This document shows, piece by piece, positions 25,101-34,343 of a stretch of 64,000 nt of DNA; the stretch's first letter is position 1, and every line of letters begins with the position of its first letter. Below the pieces are notes generated by a model that was not told the origin of the DNA, searched no databases, and was given only the letters and a program-made list of their open reading frames with translations. This DNA is from Petrocella sp024636985 (GTDB taxonomy: Bacteria; Bacillota; Clostridia; Lachnospirales; Vallitaleaceae). The position numbers and the translations under genes were made by a program. The stretch lies in the NCBI GenBank assembly GCA_024636985.1, contig JAGXFY010000079.1, positions 44,760 through 108,759 of the forward strand, written 5' to 3'.

Positions 25101-27443
25101 ATGACAGAACATGCTATTATATTGCCGGTTTTGCCTTTAAGAGGTATTAACCTTTTTCCTAACACAATCATGCATTTTGATGTGAAGCGAGATAAATCGG
25201 TAAAAGCATTGGATCAGGCCATGTTAGAAGGTCAGATGATATTCTTGGTTGCTCAGAAGCAAGCCCATGTGGAAGAACCGGGCATTGTGGAAGACATGTA
25301 CAAGGATGGCACCATTACAAAAATAAAACAATTGATTAAGCTACCGAATAAAATTGTGCGTGTCTTAGTGGAAGGCATTAGCCGTGGTCGAATTGTTAAC
25401 TTTACGGACCAGACATCTTATTTGGAAGCCAATATTGAAAAAATAGAGTCGTTGGAAGTACCCATTAGTACAGAAGAAGAAGAGGCAATGCGACGCATCG
25501 CTTTTGAATCTGTGCATGATTATGAAAAGGTCAATCCTAATTTTTCCAAAGAAACCTTGAATAACATACGAAGAATCAAATATATTGGCGAAATGACGGA
25601 TAATATTGCCTTCAATCTAATGACTTCCTTATCCAATAAACAAAGTATATTAGGCGAAATTGAGGTCAAGTCCAGGTTCAAATTAGCCATTTCCATGTTA
25701 AATGCTGAAGTGGAAATTATGAAGTTAAAAAATAATATTAATAATCAGGTAAAACAAAAAATTGATCAGAATCAAAAAGAATATTTCTTGAGGGAACAAC
25801 TTAAAGTCATTCAAACAGAACTTGGTGATCAACAAGAAATTGAAGATGAAGTCTCGGAATATATGGAAGCAGTGGACAACCTTAATGCTTCAGAGGAGAT
25901 TAAAGAAAGGCTTTATAAGGAACTAAAAAGATTAAAGCGTATGTCAGCATCATCAGCAGAAGGTTCTGTTATTCGAAGCTACATTGAATGCATCTTAGAG
26001 ATGCCTTGGAATGAAAAAACTATAGAAAGTACGGACATCGAAGGTGCTAGAGATATCTTGGATGAAGACCACTACGGTCTGGAAAAAGTTAAAGAAAGAA
26101 TCATTGAGCATTTGGCGGTTAGAAAAATAGCCCCAAAAACCGATAGCCCCATCATATGTCTGGTAGGTCCTCCCGGAACCGGTAAGACTTCCATAGCAAA
26201 GTCTGTTGCAAGAGCACTTAACCGTCACTTCGCCAGAATATCTCTAGGTGGTGTGAGAGATGAAGCAGATATTAGGGGACATAGAAAAACTTACATAGGT
26301 GCTATGCCGGGACGTATTGTTAATGCTTTGAAACAGGCAAAGACCAGCAATCCATTGATTTTGCTAGATGAGATGGACAAAATGAGCTCCGACATGCGCG
26401 GCAACCCATCAGCAGCATTGCTTGAAGTCTTAGATGGTGAGCAAAACGATAAGTTTAGAGACCATTATGTTGAGATGAATGTTGATTTATCCGATGTATT
26501 GTTTATTGGCACAGCAAATACCTTAAGGACCATACCGAGGCCATTAATGGACCGTCTTGAGATCATAGAGGTACATAGTTACACGGTCAATGAAAAGGTA
26601 CATATAGCAAAATCGCATTTGATAAAAAAACAACTGGATAAACATGGCTTATCCGCCAGTCAGTTAAAGTTTAGTGATAAGGCGCTAATGGAGATGATTA
26701 ATAGTTACACGAAGGAAGCCGGTGTTCGAAATCTAGAACGAAAAATCGGTGAGATTTGTCGAAAAGTAGCTAAAGAAATTGTTATCGGTGAGAAGAAACG
26801 GGTTCAAATCACGGAAAAGAATATAAAAAAATATCTAGGGATTACTTTGTTTCACTATGATAAGCGCTGTGATGAGCCACAAATTGGCGTTGTAAGAGGT
26901 TTGGCTTGGACAGAAGTCGGCGGCGACACCCTGTCCATTGAAGTGAATGTCATGCCCGGCACCGGTAAGTTCGAGATTACTGGACAGATTGGTGACGTAA
27001 TGAAGGAATCTGCCAGAGCAGCCATCAGTTATACAAGATCCATATCAGGCAGTCATAACATTGATAAGGTGTTTTATACCAACAAGGATATCCATATTCA
27101 TATCCCACAAGGTGCTGTTCCAAAAGATGGTCCATCAGCAGGGATTACCTTGGCTACAGCTATCATCTCAGCCCTGTCAGGGATTAAGGTCCACAATAAG
27201 GTTGCTATGACAGGAGAAATCACATTAAGAGGGCGCGTATTACCTATAGGTGGTTTGAAAGAAAAACTGTTGGCAGCAAAAAGAGCAGGCATTGAAAAAG
27301 TATTGATACCGATTGATAACAAAAGGGACATAGAGAAAATCAGTGAAGAGATTCTGACGGGACTAACCATTATATATGTACGTAATATGGATGAGGTTCT
27401 GAAAGAAGCGTTGATTAAGGAGACAAAAGATGCAAGTAAATAA
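25101..27443 (+). CDS. lonA: ATP-dependent protease Lon
   Basis: A soluble 780-aa LonA. The N-terminal substrate-binding domain begins at LPVLPLRGINLFPN, the AAA+ domain has Walker A GPPGTGKTSIAKS and Walker B ILLDEMDKM, and the C-terminal peptidase has the Ser679/Lys722 dyad (KDGPSAG and GGLKEK). It degrades damaged and regulatory proteins. AAAGGAGG precedes the start, and ysxC overlaps its last 14 bp. Confidence 0.97.
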   Translation: MTEHAIILPVLPLRGINLFPNTIMHFDVKRDKSVKALDQAMLEGQMIFLVAQKQAHVEEPGIVEDMYKDGTITKIKQLIKLPNKIVRVLVEGISRGRIVNFTDQTSYLEANIEKIESLEVPISTEEEEAMRRIAFESVHDYEKVNPNFSKETLNNIRRIKYIGEMTDNIAFNLMTSLSNKQSILGEIEVKSRFKLAISMLNAEVEIMKLKNNINNQVKQKIDQNQKEYFLREQLKVIQTELGDQQEIEDEVSEYMEAVDNLNASEEIKERLYKELKRLKRMSASSAEGSVIRSYIECILEMPWNEKTIESTDIEGARDILDEDHYGLEKVKERIIEHLAVRKIAPKTDSPIICLVGPPGTGKTSIAKSVARALNRHFARISLGGVRDEADIRGHRKTYIGAMPGRIVNALKQAKTSNPLILLDEMDKMSSDMRGNPSAALLEVLDGEQNDKFRDHYVEMNVDLSDVLFIGTANTLRTIPRPLMDRLEIIEVHSYTVNEKVHIAKSHLIKKQLDKHGLSASQLKFSDKALMEMINSYTKEAGVRNLERKIGEICRKVAKEIVIGEKKRVQITEKNIKKYLGITLFHYDKRCDEPQIGVVRGLAWTEVGGDTLSIEVNVMPGTGKFEITGQIGDVMKESARAAISYTRSISGSHNIDKVFYTNKDIHIHIPQGAVPKDGPSAGITLATAIISALSGIKVHNKVAMTGEITLRGRVLPIGGLKEKLLAAKRAGIEKVLIPIDNKRDIEKISEEILTGLTIIYVRNMDEVLKEALIKETKDASK

Positions 27444-28062
27444 TGTCAGATTAGAAGCGGTTGGCGTCAAGTTTGAACAATTTCCCGAAACGGATTATCC
27501 GGAAGTAGCGTTTGCAGGCAGATCCAATGTAGGTAAATCATCACTTATCAATGCGCTCATTAATCGTAAGGCATTGGCACGTACCTCAGGACAGCCGGGT
27601 AAAACACAGACCATTAATTTCTATAATATAGAAGAACAGCTTTATTTTGTAGATTTACCTGGATATGGTTATGCAAAAGTTGCTAGAGCTTCTAGAGAAC
27701 AATGGGGTAAAATGATTGAGTATTATCTCAATAGAAGAGTACCCCTTGGTATGATTGTCTTATTGGTGGATATACGACATACACCAAATGAAAATGATCG
27801 TATCATGATGGACTACATAAGGACAGCAGGTTTTGAACCTTTGGTCGTAGCAACCAAAGCAGATAAGTTAAATAGGTCTCAGATTAGTAAGCACTTAAAA
27901 ATTATAAAGCAAGCATTGGCACTACACAGCATCGATCAGATTATTCCCTTTTCATCGATGACCAAACAAGGTGCAGAAGCTATTTGGGATGAAATTGATC
28001 AATGGCTCGCATATGTCCAGGAACAAAATGAAGAAGAAGAAATTGAAGTAGACGAAAAGTAA
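27430..28062 (+). CDS. ysxC: ribosome-assembly GTPase YsxC/EngB
   Basis: A small TrmE-Era-EngA-type GTPase needed for 50S subunit maturation in Firmicutes. It has G1 GRSNVGKSS, a G2 Thr in PGKTQTINF, G3 DLPGYGYAKV, G4 TKAD and G5 SSM. The length is 210 aa with a short acidic tail (EEEEIEVDEK). The start overlaps lon, and this gene ends the proteostasis operon. Confidence 0.96.
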   Translation: MQVNNVRLEAVGVKFEQFPETDYPEVAFAGRSNVGKSSLINALINRKALARTSGQPGKTQTINFYNIEEQLYFVDLPGYGYAKVARASREQWGKMIEYYLNRRVPLGMIVLLVDIRHTPNENDRIMMDYIRTAGFEPLVVATKADKLNRSQISKHLKIIKQALALHSIDQIIPFSSMTKQGAEAIWDEIDQWLAYVQEQNEEEEIEVDEK

Positions 28063-28073
28063 GGTTAAACAAC

Positions 28074-28101
28074 AAAAACAGATTCGATTGAATCTGTTTT
28101 T
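28074..28101. terminator. bidirectional terminator between ysxC and the DUF4364 gene
   Basis: A perfect 12-bp stem AAAAACAGATTC with its complement and a GATT loop. A-runs and T-runs at the base allow use from both sides. Confidence 0.93.
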
Positions 28102-28140
28102 TATATCTTCTATATATCGATTATAACTATAGTGTAAAGT

Positions 28141-28665
28141 CTATTGAAGCAGACTGTATAAGAGCTGTTTATAGATCTCATGGCTTTTACTTTCCCAAGC
28201 ATCACATATCTTTAATGCTTCCTCTTTTTCGGTTACTCTTAGATTAATCTCTATAAGATTCTTATTATCTTCTTTGGCAACACAATTGACATAAAAATCA
28301 CCGTTTTTTTCAGGTATGTAGTCGGCAACAACATCAAATTTGGACTTGATGTCATATTTATTATTTTTAAGATATATAATCATGTCATCCTTGATGCTTT
28401 CAGGTATATGGTTTTTGAAGTACTCTAAGGTCTCGCAACCTGCATCTGTGATATCATAGATCGTATGACTGGATATCTTAGAGGATTTAAGGAGCCTAGC
28501 ATCCATCATCTGCCCGATATAAGTCTGAAGCGAAAAGTAATCCGTATAGTCAGAAACCAATAAAAAATCAGAGAGTTGGGTATTAGATAAGGGTAATCCT
28601 GCTTTTTCAATTAGGAACAAGATCATAAGTTTGTTTAGACTTAGTTCATAATCGTTACCGGTCAT
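28141..28665 (-). CDS. DUF4364 family protein (winged-helix-like)
   Basis: A 174-aa protein of a clostridial family of unknown function. The N-terminal 75 residues look like a winged helix (LMILFLIEKAGLPLSNTQLSDFLL, then IYDITDAGCETLEYF), so DNA binding is possible. The C-terminal part is a beta-rich domain ending EIYKQLLYSLL. I chose the second of two close ATGs because AGAAGG is seven bases before it and only one before the first at 28671. It overlaps the radical SAM gene upstream. Confidence 0.78.
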   Translation of the reverse strand: MTGNDYELSLNKLMILFLIEKAGLPLSNTQLSDFLLVSDYTDYFSLQTYIGQMMDARLLKSSKISSHTIYDITDAGCETLEYFKNHIPESIKDDMIIYLKNNKYDIKSKFDVVADYIPEKNGDFYVNCVAKEDNKNLIEINLRVTEKEEALKICDAWESKSHEIYKQLLYSLLQ

Positions 28666-29608
28666 GTTCATGCCTTCTTTCGTTGTTTTCTAATAGCTTT
28701 CCTTGCCATAAATCTCTATCATTAAAACATTGATGAATTTTATTAAGAACACCACGCTTGTTTAAGCTCCATAGTGGGGCAATCAAATCCTCTTTTGGTG
28801 CATCACCGGTAATTCGATGAATAACCATGTTGGGACTTATATTTGCAATGGCGGTGACAATTAAGTTGGCATAAGTATCAAGGGACAATACTCTAAAAGG
28901 TTTTTCCTCATATAAACGCCCCAAGTCCGTATTTCTAAGGACTTGAAGAAGTTGAATTTTTATGCCGTGGACTTTAGATTGATGAACATAAGCGACACTT
29001 TCTAAAAATTGCGCATCTGTTTCTGTTGGGAGTCCTGCAATCAAGTGGACCACGACTTTAATATTAATAGCATGTAGACTTTGGACGGCATGATCAAATA
29101 CTTCCAAGGGATAGCACCTTCTTATGAAACTTGAGGTCTTTTCGTGAATACTTTGTAGTCCTAGCTCTACCCATACAGGTTTAATTTGATTTAATTCTTC
29201 CAATAAGTCAAGTATCTCTTTTGACAAACAATCCGGTCGCGTCGCAATAGAAAGACCTACAATGTCCGGTCTTTGGATGATGCTTCTATAAGTATCCCTT
29301 AAATAGTCTATGGGACCATAGGTATTGGTAAAAGCCTGAAAATAAGCGACAAAATGTTGTCCTTCGTATTTCCTAAGCAAGAACGCCTTAGCCTTATCCA
29401 GTTGCCTTTCAAGGGTTGAAGCTGAAGGTGTTGCAAAATCACCGGAACCGGAACTAGAGCAAAAAATACAGCCTCTATCATCCAAAGTACCGTCTCTGTT
29501 GGGACAAGTCAAGCCAATATCCAAAGCAATCTTGTATGTCTTCTGACCAAACAGCTGATTATAATATGCGTTTAGGCTATAATAGGGTTTTTGATCAGGC
29601 CATAACAT
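28655..29608 (-). CDS. radical SAM protein, TIGR01212/YhcC family
   Basis: A 317-aa protein with the family's widened cluster motif CPNRDGTLDDRGCIFC, in which three cysteines bind the 4Fe-4S cluster that cleaves S-adenosylmethionine. Further hallmarks are YFQAFTNTYGP, LSIATRPDCL, WVELGLQS and HLIAGLPTE. The reaction is not established here. AGGAG lies seven bases before the start. It overlaps the DUF4364 gene and is transcribed with it. Confidence 0.92.
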   Translation of the reverse strand: MLWPDQKPYYSLNAYYNQLFGQKTYKIALDIGLTCPNRDGTLDDRGCIFCSSSGSGDFATPSASTLERQLDKAKAFLLRKYEGQHFVAYFQAFTNTYGPIDYLRDTYRSIIQRPDIVGLSIATRPDCLSKEILDLLEELNQIKPVWVELGLQSIHEKTSSFIRRCYPLEVFDHAVQSLHAINIKVVVHLIAGLPTETDAQFLESVAYVHQSKVHGIKIQLLQVLRNTDLGRLYEEKPFRVLSLDTYANLIVTAIANISPNMVIHRITGDAPKEDLIAPLWSLNKRGVLNKIHQCFNDRDLWQGKLLENNERRHEHDR

Positions 29609-29630
29609 AAGCAGGCTCCTTTTTTCATTC

Positions 29631-29740
29631 TCTAGGAAAGTCTATGTTATGTTAATGCGTTGAAGCCTCGCATTAACTATCAAAGAAGTCTTTCCTGCCG
29701 GAACAATTTGCTTCGCAAAACGAGGCGTAGCCTCTTTGTT
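29631..29740 (+). repeat. structured intergenic repeat, copy C
   Basis: P1 is AGGAAAG (29634-29640) with CTTTCCT (29690-29696). P2 is GTTAATGCG/CGCATTAAC (29651-29677) with loop TTGAAGCCT. P3 is TTTGC-TTC-GCAAA (29707-29719). P4 is GAGGC-GTA-GCCTC (29722-29734), then TTTGTT. P3 and P4 keep their pairing although nearly every base differs from copies A, D and E. The rest of the gene-free stretch to 29990 holds only the hairpin at 29803. Confidence 0.85.
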
Positions 29741-29802
29741 CATATGTCCCTATTTTAACAGATTTTCATCTTAAAGTCATTCAAAAAGTGGCGATGGGCA
29801 GT

Positions 29803-29834
29803 AAAATAACCACATTAAAGAATGTGGTTATTTT
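29803..29834. terminator. terminator after the HD-GYP gene
   Basis: A perfect 14-bp stem AAAATAACCACATT with its complement and an AAAG loop. On the minus strand it ends in TTATTTT, about 160 bp after the HD-GYP stop codon. Between it and that gene I see nothing else. Confidence 0.8.
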
Positions 29835-29990
29835 GATGAGGGGAGTATAAATAATTAATAAGGGGTTATATAGTGGGTACGAATCTCGTTCCAATAAGAA
29901 GGGAGAACAAAATCCATCCACAACCTAATTATAATATATGTATTTCTATAAAACAATACCTAAATTAAATAAATTTAAAATAATTATTTT

Positions 29991-31124
29991 TTATAAGATT
30001 TCTTCGATGGCGAGGTGGGGTGAAGTCATAAGGTCGATGATTTCTTGATTGATTTGTACAATAGGCTTTGAAGGTGATGTATTATGTATGAAGACAATCT
30101 TACCTTTTCGTTGATCTGAAAGCCTTACACTCTCGCCTAAATAATTGTGTGCAATATTTTCAAGGAAGATGTATAAAAACCGCGCATCTAGAAATCCATA
30201 AGATTCCTGTTCAAACATCTGTATGACTTTAAAAGGTGAGAATTTCTGGTGATATGTTCGATTAGAGGTCATAGCATCATAGGTATCTAGTATGGCCAGT
30301 ATTTTCCCGAAATCAGAAATGGAATCACCCTTAAGGCCAAAGGGATAGCCACTGCCGTCGTTACGTTCATGGTGCATGAGGACGCCTTGCTTGACTCTTT
30401 CAGGGATATCCTGATCTTTCAGAAGGTTATAACCTAAGAGAGCATGTTGCTTGACGGTAACAAATTCTTCTTCACTCAGTCGTCCTGGCTTATTTAGGAT
30501 GGTTTGATCGATTTGGGTCTTGCCAATATCATGAACCAAACCGGCTAAAGTCAAATCCTCAATCTCATCGGAAGGCATTTTGAGCCAGTGACCGAATATA
30601 TTACAAAGCATGGAAACATTCAGGGAATGGACATAGGTATGTCCTATATCGGACCTTAAATGATTCATATAATTAAAAAGTTCACTTTTAAGTCTTAAAG
30701 AGCCCATTAAGGTTTCGGTGCTTTTGATTAAGCGTTCAGGATCAATGCTTTTTCCATCACTGATGGCCAAGAGCTCATTTTTTACAGATGATTCCACTTG
30801 AACAAAAGTCTCTTTAAAATTCTGGTAGTTGATACTTTTTGGCTCATAGGCAATGATGGATTCTTGGTCAGAACCTGGATGTTCTTTGTTATAAACCTGG
30901 CGTTCTTGTTCGGTAAGTGTCTCAGTAGCATCCATGACTGGGCTGTATTCCTTTATAACAACACTTAGAATCTGATAAAGGTTCATACGAAAGATATGCT
31001 TCTCCGTGATGCTTGTATCCTTAGGGATTAACAGCATACCATTTGGAGCAATGACATTTTCGGCTAATTCCATGTGTATTTTGATTTGGTTCACACTTAT
31101 TCGTTTACGTGTATAATCGGTCAT
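29991..31124 (-). CDS. HD-GYP domain protein (probable cyclic di-GMP phosphodiesterase)
   Basis: A 377-aa protein. The C-terminal half is an HD-GYP domain with GLVHDIGK, HALLGYNLL and HHERNDGSGYPFG, so hydrolysis of c-di-GMP is expected. The N-terminal ~130 residues are a DUF3391-like or unassigned domain with no membrane span. GGAG lies five bases before the ATG. Transcribed alone, it sits next to the surface-polysaccharide cluster, a process often under c-di-GMP control, but no c-di-GMP riboswitch is visible. Confidence 0.92.
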   Translation of the reverse strand: MTDYTRKRISVNQIKIHMELAENVIAPNGMLLIPKDTSITEKHIFRMNLYQILSVVIKEYSPVMDATETLTEQERQVYNKEHPGSDQESIIAYEPKSINYQNFKETFVQVESSVKNELLAISDGKSIDPERLIKSTETLMGSLRLKSELFNYMNHLRSDIGHTYVHSLNVSMLCNIFGHWLKMPSDEIEDLTLAGLVHDIGKTQIDQTILNKPGRLSEEEFVTVKQHALLGYNLLKDQDIPERVKQGVLMHHERNDGSGYPFGLKGDSISDFGKILAILDTYDAMTSNRTYHQKFSPFKVIQMFEQESYGFLDARFLYIFLENIAHNYLGESVRLSDQRKGKIVFIHNTSPSKPIVQINQEIIDLMTSPHLAIEEIL

Positions 31125-31323
31125 CTAGACTCCTTCGGCATAACATGGTTGCCTAAGTGGAATATAATTTACTTTATGTATCGTGTTGGGGCAAAACCTC
31201 TTTCCTTGATTATACCAAATTATGGTGGAAAAGGAAACTGACATCATAGGAGAGGGGATTTCTGCAGGTAAATGACACGTTTTATTATAGAAAATTCCGT
31301 TAACATTTTTAACCGAATTGTTA

Positions 31324-31352
31324 TTGAAAAAACATATAAAACAAGTTATAAG
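31324..31352 (+). promoter_or_regulatory. sigma-A promoter of the polysaccharide cluster
   Basis: TTGAAA, 17 bp and TATAAG. It is 115 bp before the first gene, so the transcript has a sizeable leader. Confidence 0.75.
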
Positions 31353-31387
31353 TATGTTAGAATAAATCGATACTTGATCTATAGGAA

Positions 31388-31423
31388 GGTAAGGCATCAA
31401 AACCTAATTTTGATCCATTAACC
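31388..31423 (+). other. leader hairpin before the first NAGPA gene
   Basis: GGTAA-GG-ATCAAAA pairs with TTTTGAT-CC-TTAACC around a CCTAA loop, with small bulges. It is not followed by T, so it may be a regulatory or stabilising structure. Confidence 0.5.
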
Positions 31424-31466
31424 ACCTGAGGATTAAAATGTCAAGACGAAGAAGAGGTAAGAAAAG

Positions 31467-34325
31467 ATGAATAAAAAGCACTTTATGAGAGGCGCTATGT
31501 CCTTTTTGTTGGCAGGCGCCCTAACGATACAACCCCTAACAATGGCGGTTGAAGCAAATGACACAACTTACTATGAAAAAACCACACAGAAGCAAGTGAC
31601 CAGTGGTCTCACTTATGAAACCAAAGCTAAGCTCACCAGTCGAGGATGGGTGGATATCCATGTTTTAAAAATGGATCTAAATAATCCTTATGTGGATCTT
31701 GATATCTTAAGATCGACGAATATTTTTGGAGAAAAACTCACGGTCTCCTCGATGGTTAACCAATCTGCTAGAAATGTAGCAGGCATTAACGCATCTTTTT
31801 TTAATACGAAGGAAAATCCTTCTGACATCATTGGTGCGGAGTATAAAGATGGCTATGTGGTGCTTCAGAATCTTTACAACTATTATGATAAGGGTGTAGC
31901 ATCCCTAATACAAACAGAAGAATCCATTTTTCTTGATTTTTTTAGTGGCGATATACGCCTGAAAAATTCAGCAGGCATAGTAATGGACCTGTATGGTATC
32001 AACAAAATTAATGTACAAGTTAAACCGGTAATTTTTGATCAAAAAACAATTAAAACAACGGCTGAAAGTCTTCGTATCAATAACTCCTATAAGATGGTGG
32101 TGGTGGATGGTGTTATTGTTGATCACAAAATGCCAATGGAAAACGTGGCCATACCGGAAAATGGTTATATTATCTCCATGTACAAAGGTTTGTATGAAAT
32201 CTATTTTGAGACCTTTAAGATTGGTGAGAAGGTAACACTCAATATTGCCAATAGTCTAGCAGATAATCCTATCAAGATGATTCTAAGTGGTGGTGGCAAG
32301 ATTATAGAAAATGGTTCTATCGTTGAAAAAGGTACGATATTAACGAAGAACACCAACAGCCCAAGAACCGCTGTGGGCATTACTCAGAATAAGGATTACT
32401 TGATTGCTATGGTTGTGGACGGCCGGGGACAAAGTATTGGGACCACACACTCGGAACTGGGCAAGTATTTATTGGAGTACGGTGCTTATGACGCCATTCA
32501 CTATGACGGTGGTGGTTCTTCAAGTATGGTATCAAGACCACTTGGTACGTTCACTTCAAATGTCGTGAATAAACCTTCAGATGGTGCGGAGCGAAAAGTG
32601 GTAAATGCTTTAGGATTTGTGACGACGGCACCTGTGGGTCAATTAGAGACGATTGTTCTGGTGCCAAATAAGAACAGGACGATGATTAATCAGCCTATTA
32701 CCTTTAATGTTTTAGGCTATGATGAGTATTATAATCCCGTTAATATTGACTACAGTAACGTTAGTTTTGCTGTCGACGGCTTACGTGGTAATTGGAACGG
32801 TATGACCTATGTGCCGACGGTCTCTGGTAAAGGAACAGTTTTTGCAAATTATAATGGTAGATCAACCTCTACAACCATTAACGCCATAGATGGCTATATT
32901 GGACTTGCTCTTGGTCATAAGGTGTTACAGATACCTCAAAACGGTACGGGACAGTTTAGTCTTCTTGCGACTGACAGAGATGGTTATAAGACCGCTATTG
33001 ATATTAAGCAAGCGACATATACTGTAGAAGACCCAAGTCTTGGTCAGTTTGTAGGTGGGGTATTTAAGGCAGGTCAGAAAGTGGGTACAACAAAAGTAAC
33101 CATTGGTCTAAACGGTATTGAAGTAACCGGTCATATCATCGTCGGCGAACAAAAGGCCTTGGTAACAGATTTTGAGAACCTTGTACCGACGACTATGGTT
33201 TATCCGGAAACGGCAAAAGGACAAAGTACATTGGATAAGACTCAGCTTGTGGAACCTTCACAAAAAACTTCGGTTAAGTTGGATTATAGCTTTAAAAAGG
33301 CAGAAATGACCCAAGCTGTTTACACAGTATTTGAGAAAAATCCCATTACAATTCCATCAAAAGTGAACAATCTCTCGCTTCAATTATATGGTAATAATAG
33401 TGGGCTTATGTTCAGAGGTAAGATTGTAGATAGTAAAAATGTGTCACATCTAATTACTTTTACCAGTGCAATTGATTTTACAGGTTGGAGGAAGTTGACG
33501 GCAACCATACCGGCTGAGGCTTCATACCCAATCACAGTAGAAAGACTTTATGTTGCTAGTGTCAATGCCAAAGCAGACATTCAAGGCACGCTCTATTATG
33601 ATATGCTTGAAAAAAGCATACCTTTTGAAACAAGTCACTTAGAAGGTTATGACATTAATAGTCTAAAAGATCCTTTACAGGAAAACAGATCCACAGACGG
33701 AAAATTTAACGTTTCTGTATTCGGAACTACAAGCGGACGCAACACATTACTAGATGAAGTTGTGATGGCAAAAGCTTATGAGGTTATGAATCAAAGTGAC
33801 TTGGCAATCTATTCAGGGTTTTCAAATGTGGATCCAAGTCAATTGAAAAGTAAGACGGAAGTCTGGCAAGATCAATATAAAGTAAGTGATTATCCTGAAG
33901 TTAAGGTCATCCATTTGTCAACGTCTAAGAATTCCTTATACAAAACAGACGGAGCCCAGATCAAAAAATTAGAAGCAGAGCTTTCAAATACAGATCAAAA
34001 ACATATTATCATAATCGGTAATAACAGCCCGGTCAAAACCGGTAACTTCACAGACAAAAGAGAAGCAGGGCTGATTCATAGTATGCTAAGAGACTATAAG
34101 GAAAAGACAGACAAGAATATTTTCTATATCAATGCCAACGGTTATACATTTGGTGTTAATTATCTTGAAGGAATTCGGTATGTAGACATGAACGGATTGT
34201 GGTATAATGCACAAGGGAGATCCTTAAATATTAACAACCAGTTTTATATGTTGAATTTTTATATGGATCAAAATGAGTTGCAGTATAAGATTGAGAATCT
34301 ATATACAGCAGTCAGTACCGAATAA
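31467..34325 (+). CDS. secreted phosphodiester glycosidase (NAGPA) multidomain protein
   Basis: A 952-aa exported protein with an N-terminal signal peptide (residues 1-~30). The NAGPA domain (~45-390) keeps the motifs AGINASFF, RTAVGI, DGRG and DGGGSSS (347-353). Two or three beta-sandwich, Big-like segments follow. The last ~210 residues (from about 745) resemble the calcineurin phosphoesterase fold but with GNNSP where GNHD is expected, so the metal site looks degraded. NAGPA enzymes cleave sugar phosphodiesters, fitting removal or editing of phospho-linked surface glycans. It heads the cluster. Confidence 0.85.
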   Translation: MNKKHFMRGAMSFLLAGALTIQPLTMAVEANDTTYYEKTTQKQVTSGLTYETKAKLTSRGWVDIHVLKMDLNNPYVDLDILRSTNIFGEKLTVSSMVNQSARNVAGINASFFNTKENPSDIIGAEYKDGYVVLQNLYNYYDKGVASLIQTEESIFLDFFSGDIRLKNSAGIVMDLYGINKINVQVKPVIFDQKTIKTTAESLRINNSYKMVVVDGVIVDHKMPMENVAIPENGYIISMYKGLYEIYFETFKIGEKVTLNIANSLADNPIKMILSGGGKIIENGSIVEKGTILTKNTNSPRTAVGITQNKDYLIAMVVDGRGQSIGTTHSELGKYLLEYGAYDAIHYDGGGSSSMVSRPLGTFTSNVVNKPSDGAERKVVNALGFVTTAPVGQLETIVLVPNKNRTMINQPITFNVLGYDEYYNPVNIDYSNVSFAVDGLRGNWNGMTYVPTVSGKGTVFANYNGRSTSTTINAIDGYIGLALGHKVLQIPQNGTGQFSLLATDRDGYKTAIDIKQATYTVEDPSLGQFVGGVFKAGQKVGTTKVTIGLNGIEVTGHIIVGEQKALVTDFENLVPTTMVYPETAKGQSTLDKTQLVEPSQKTSVKLDYSFKKAEMTQAVYTVFEKNPITIPSKVNNLSLQLYGNNSGLMFRGKIVDSKNVSHLITFTSAIDFTGWRKLTATIPAEASYPITVERLYVASVNAKADIQGTLYYDMLEKSIPFETSHLEGYDINSLKDPLQENRSTDGKFNVSVFGTTSGRNTLLDEVVMAKAYEVMNQSDLAIYSGFSNVDPSQLKSKTEVWQDQYKVSDYPEVKVIHLSTSKNSLYKTDGAQIKKLEAELSNTDQKHIIIIGNNSPVKTGNFTDKREAGLIHSMLRDYKEKTDKNIFYINANGYTFGVNYLEGIRYVDMNGLWYNAQGRSLNINNQFYMLNFYMDQNELQYKIENLYTAVSTE

Positions 34326-34343
34326 AACTGATGGAGCATACGC

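Larger units (their letters stand above)
31125..31466. other. 342-bp divergent intergenic region
   Basis: Holds the promoter and a leader hairpin of the polysaccharide cluster. I compared it with the GEMM c-di-GMP riboswitch pattern on both strands and found no match. No gene longer than a few dozen codons is credible. Confidence 0.6.

Noticed and set aside
29651..29677. GTTAATG...CATTAAC resembling an integron attC site
   Set aside because: The order of the arms is opposite to attC core sites, there is no second core pair, and no integrase is nearby.
31125..31466. Possible c-di-GMP riboswitch next to the HD-GYP gene
   Set aside because: A short GGGCAAAACC stretch recalls GEMM, but the second conserved block and the tetraloop-receptor arrangement are missing on both strands.
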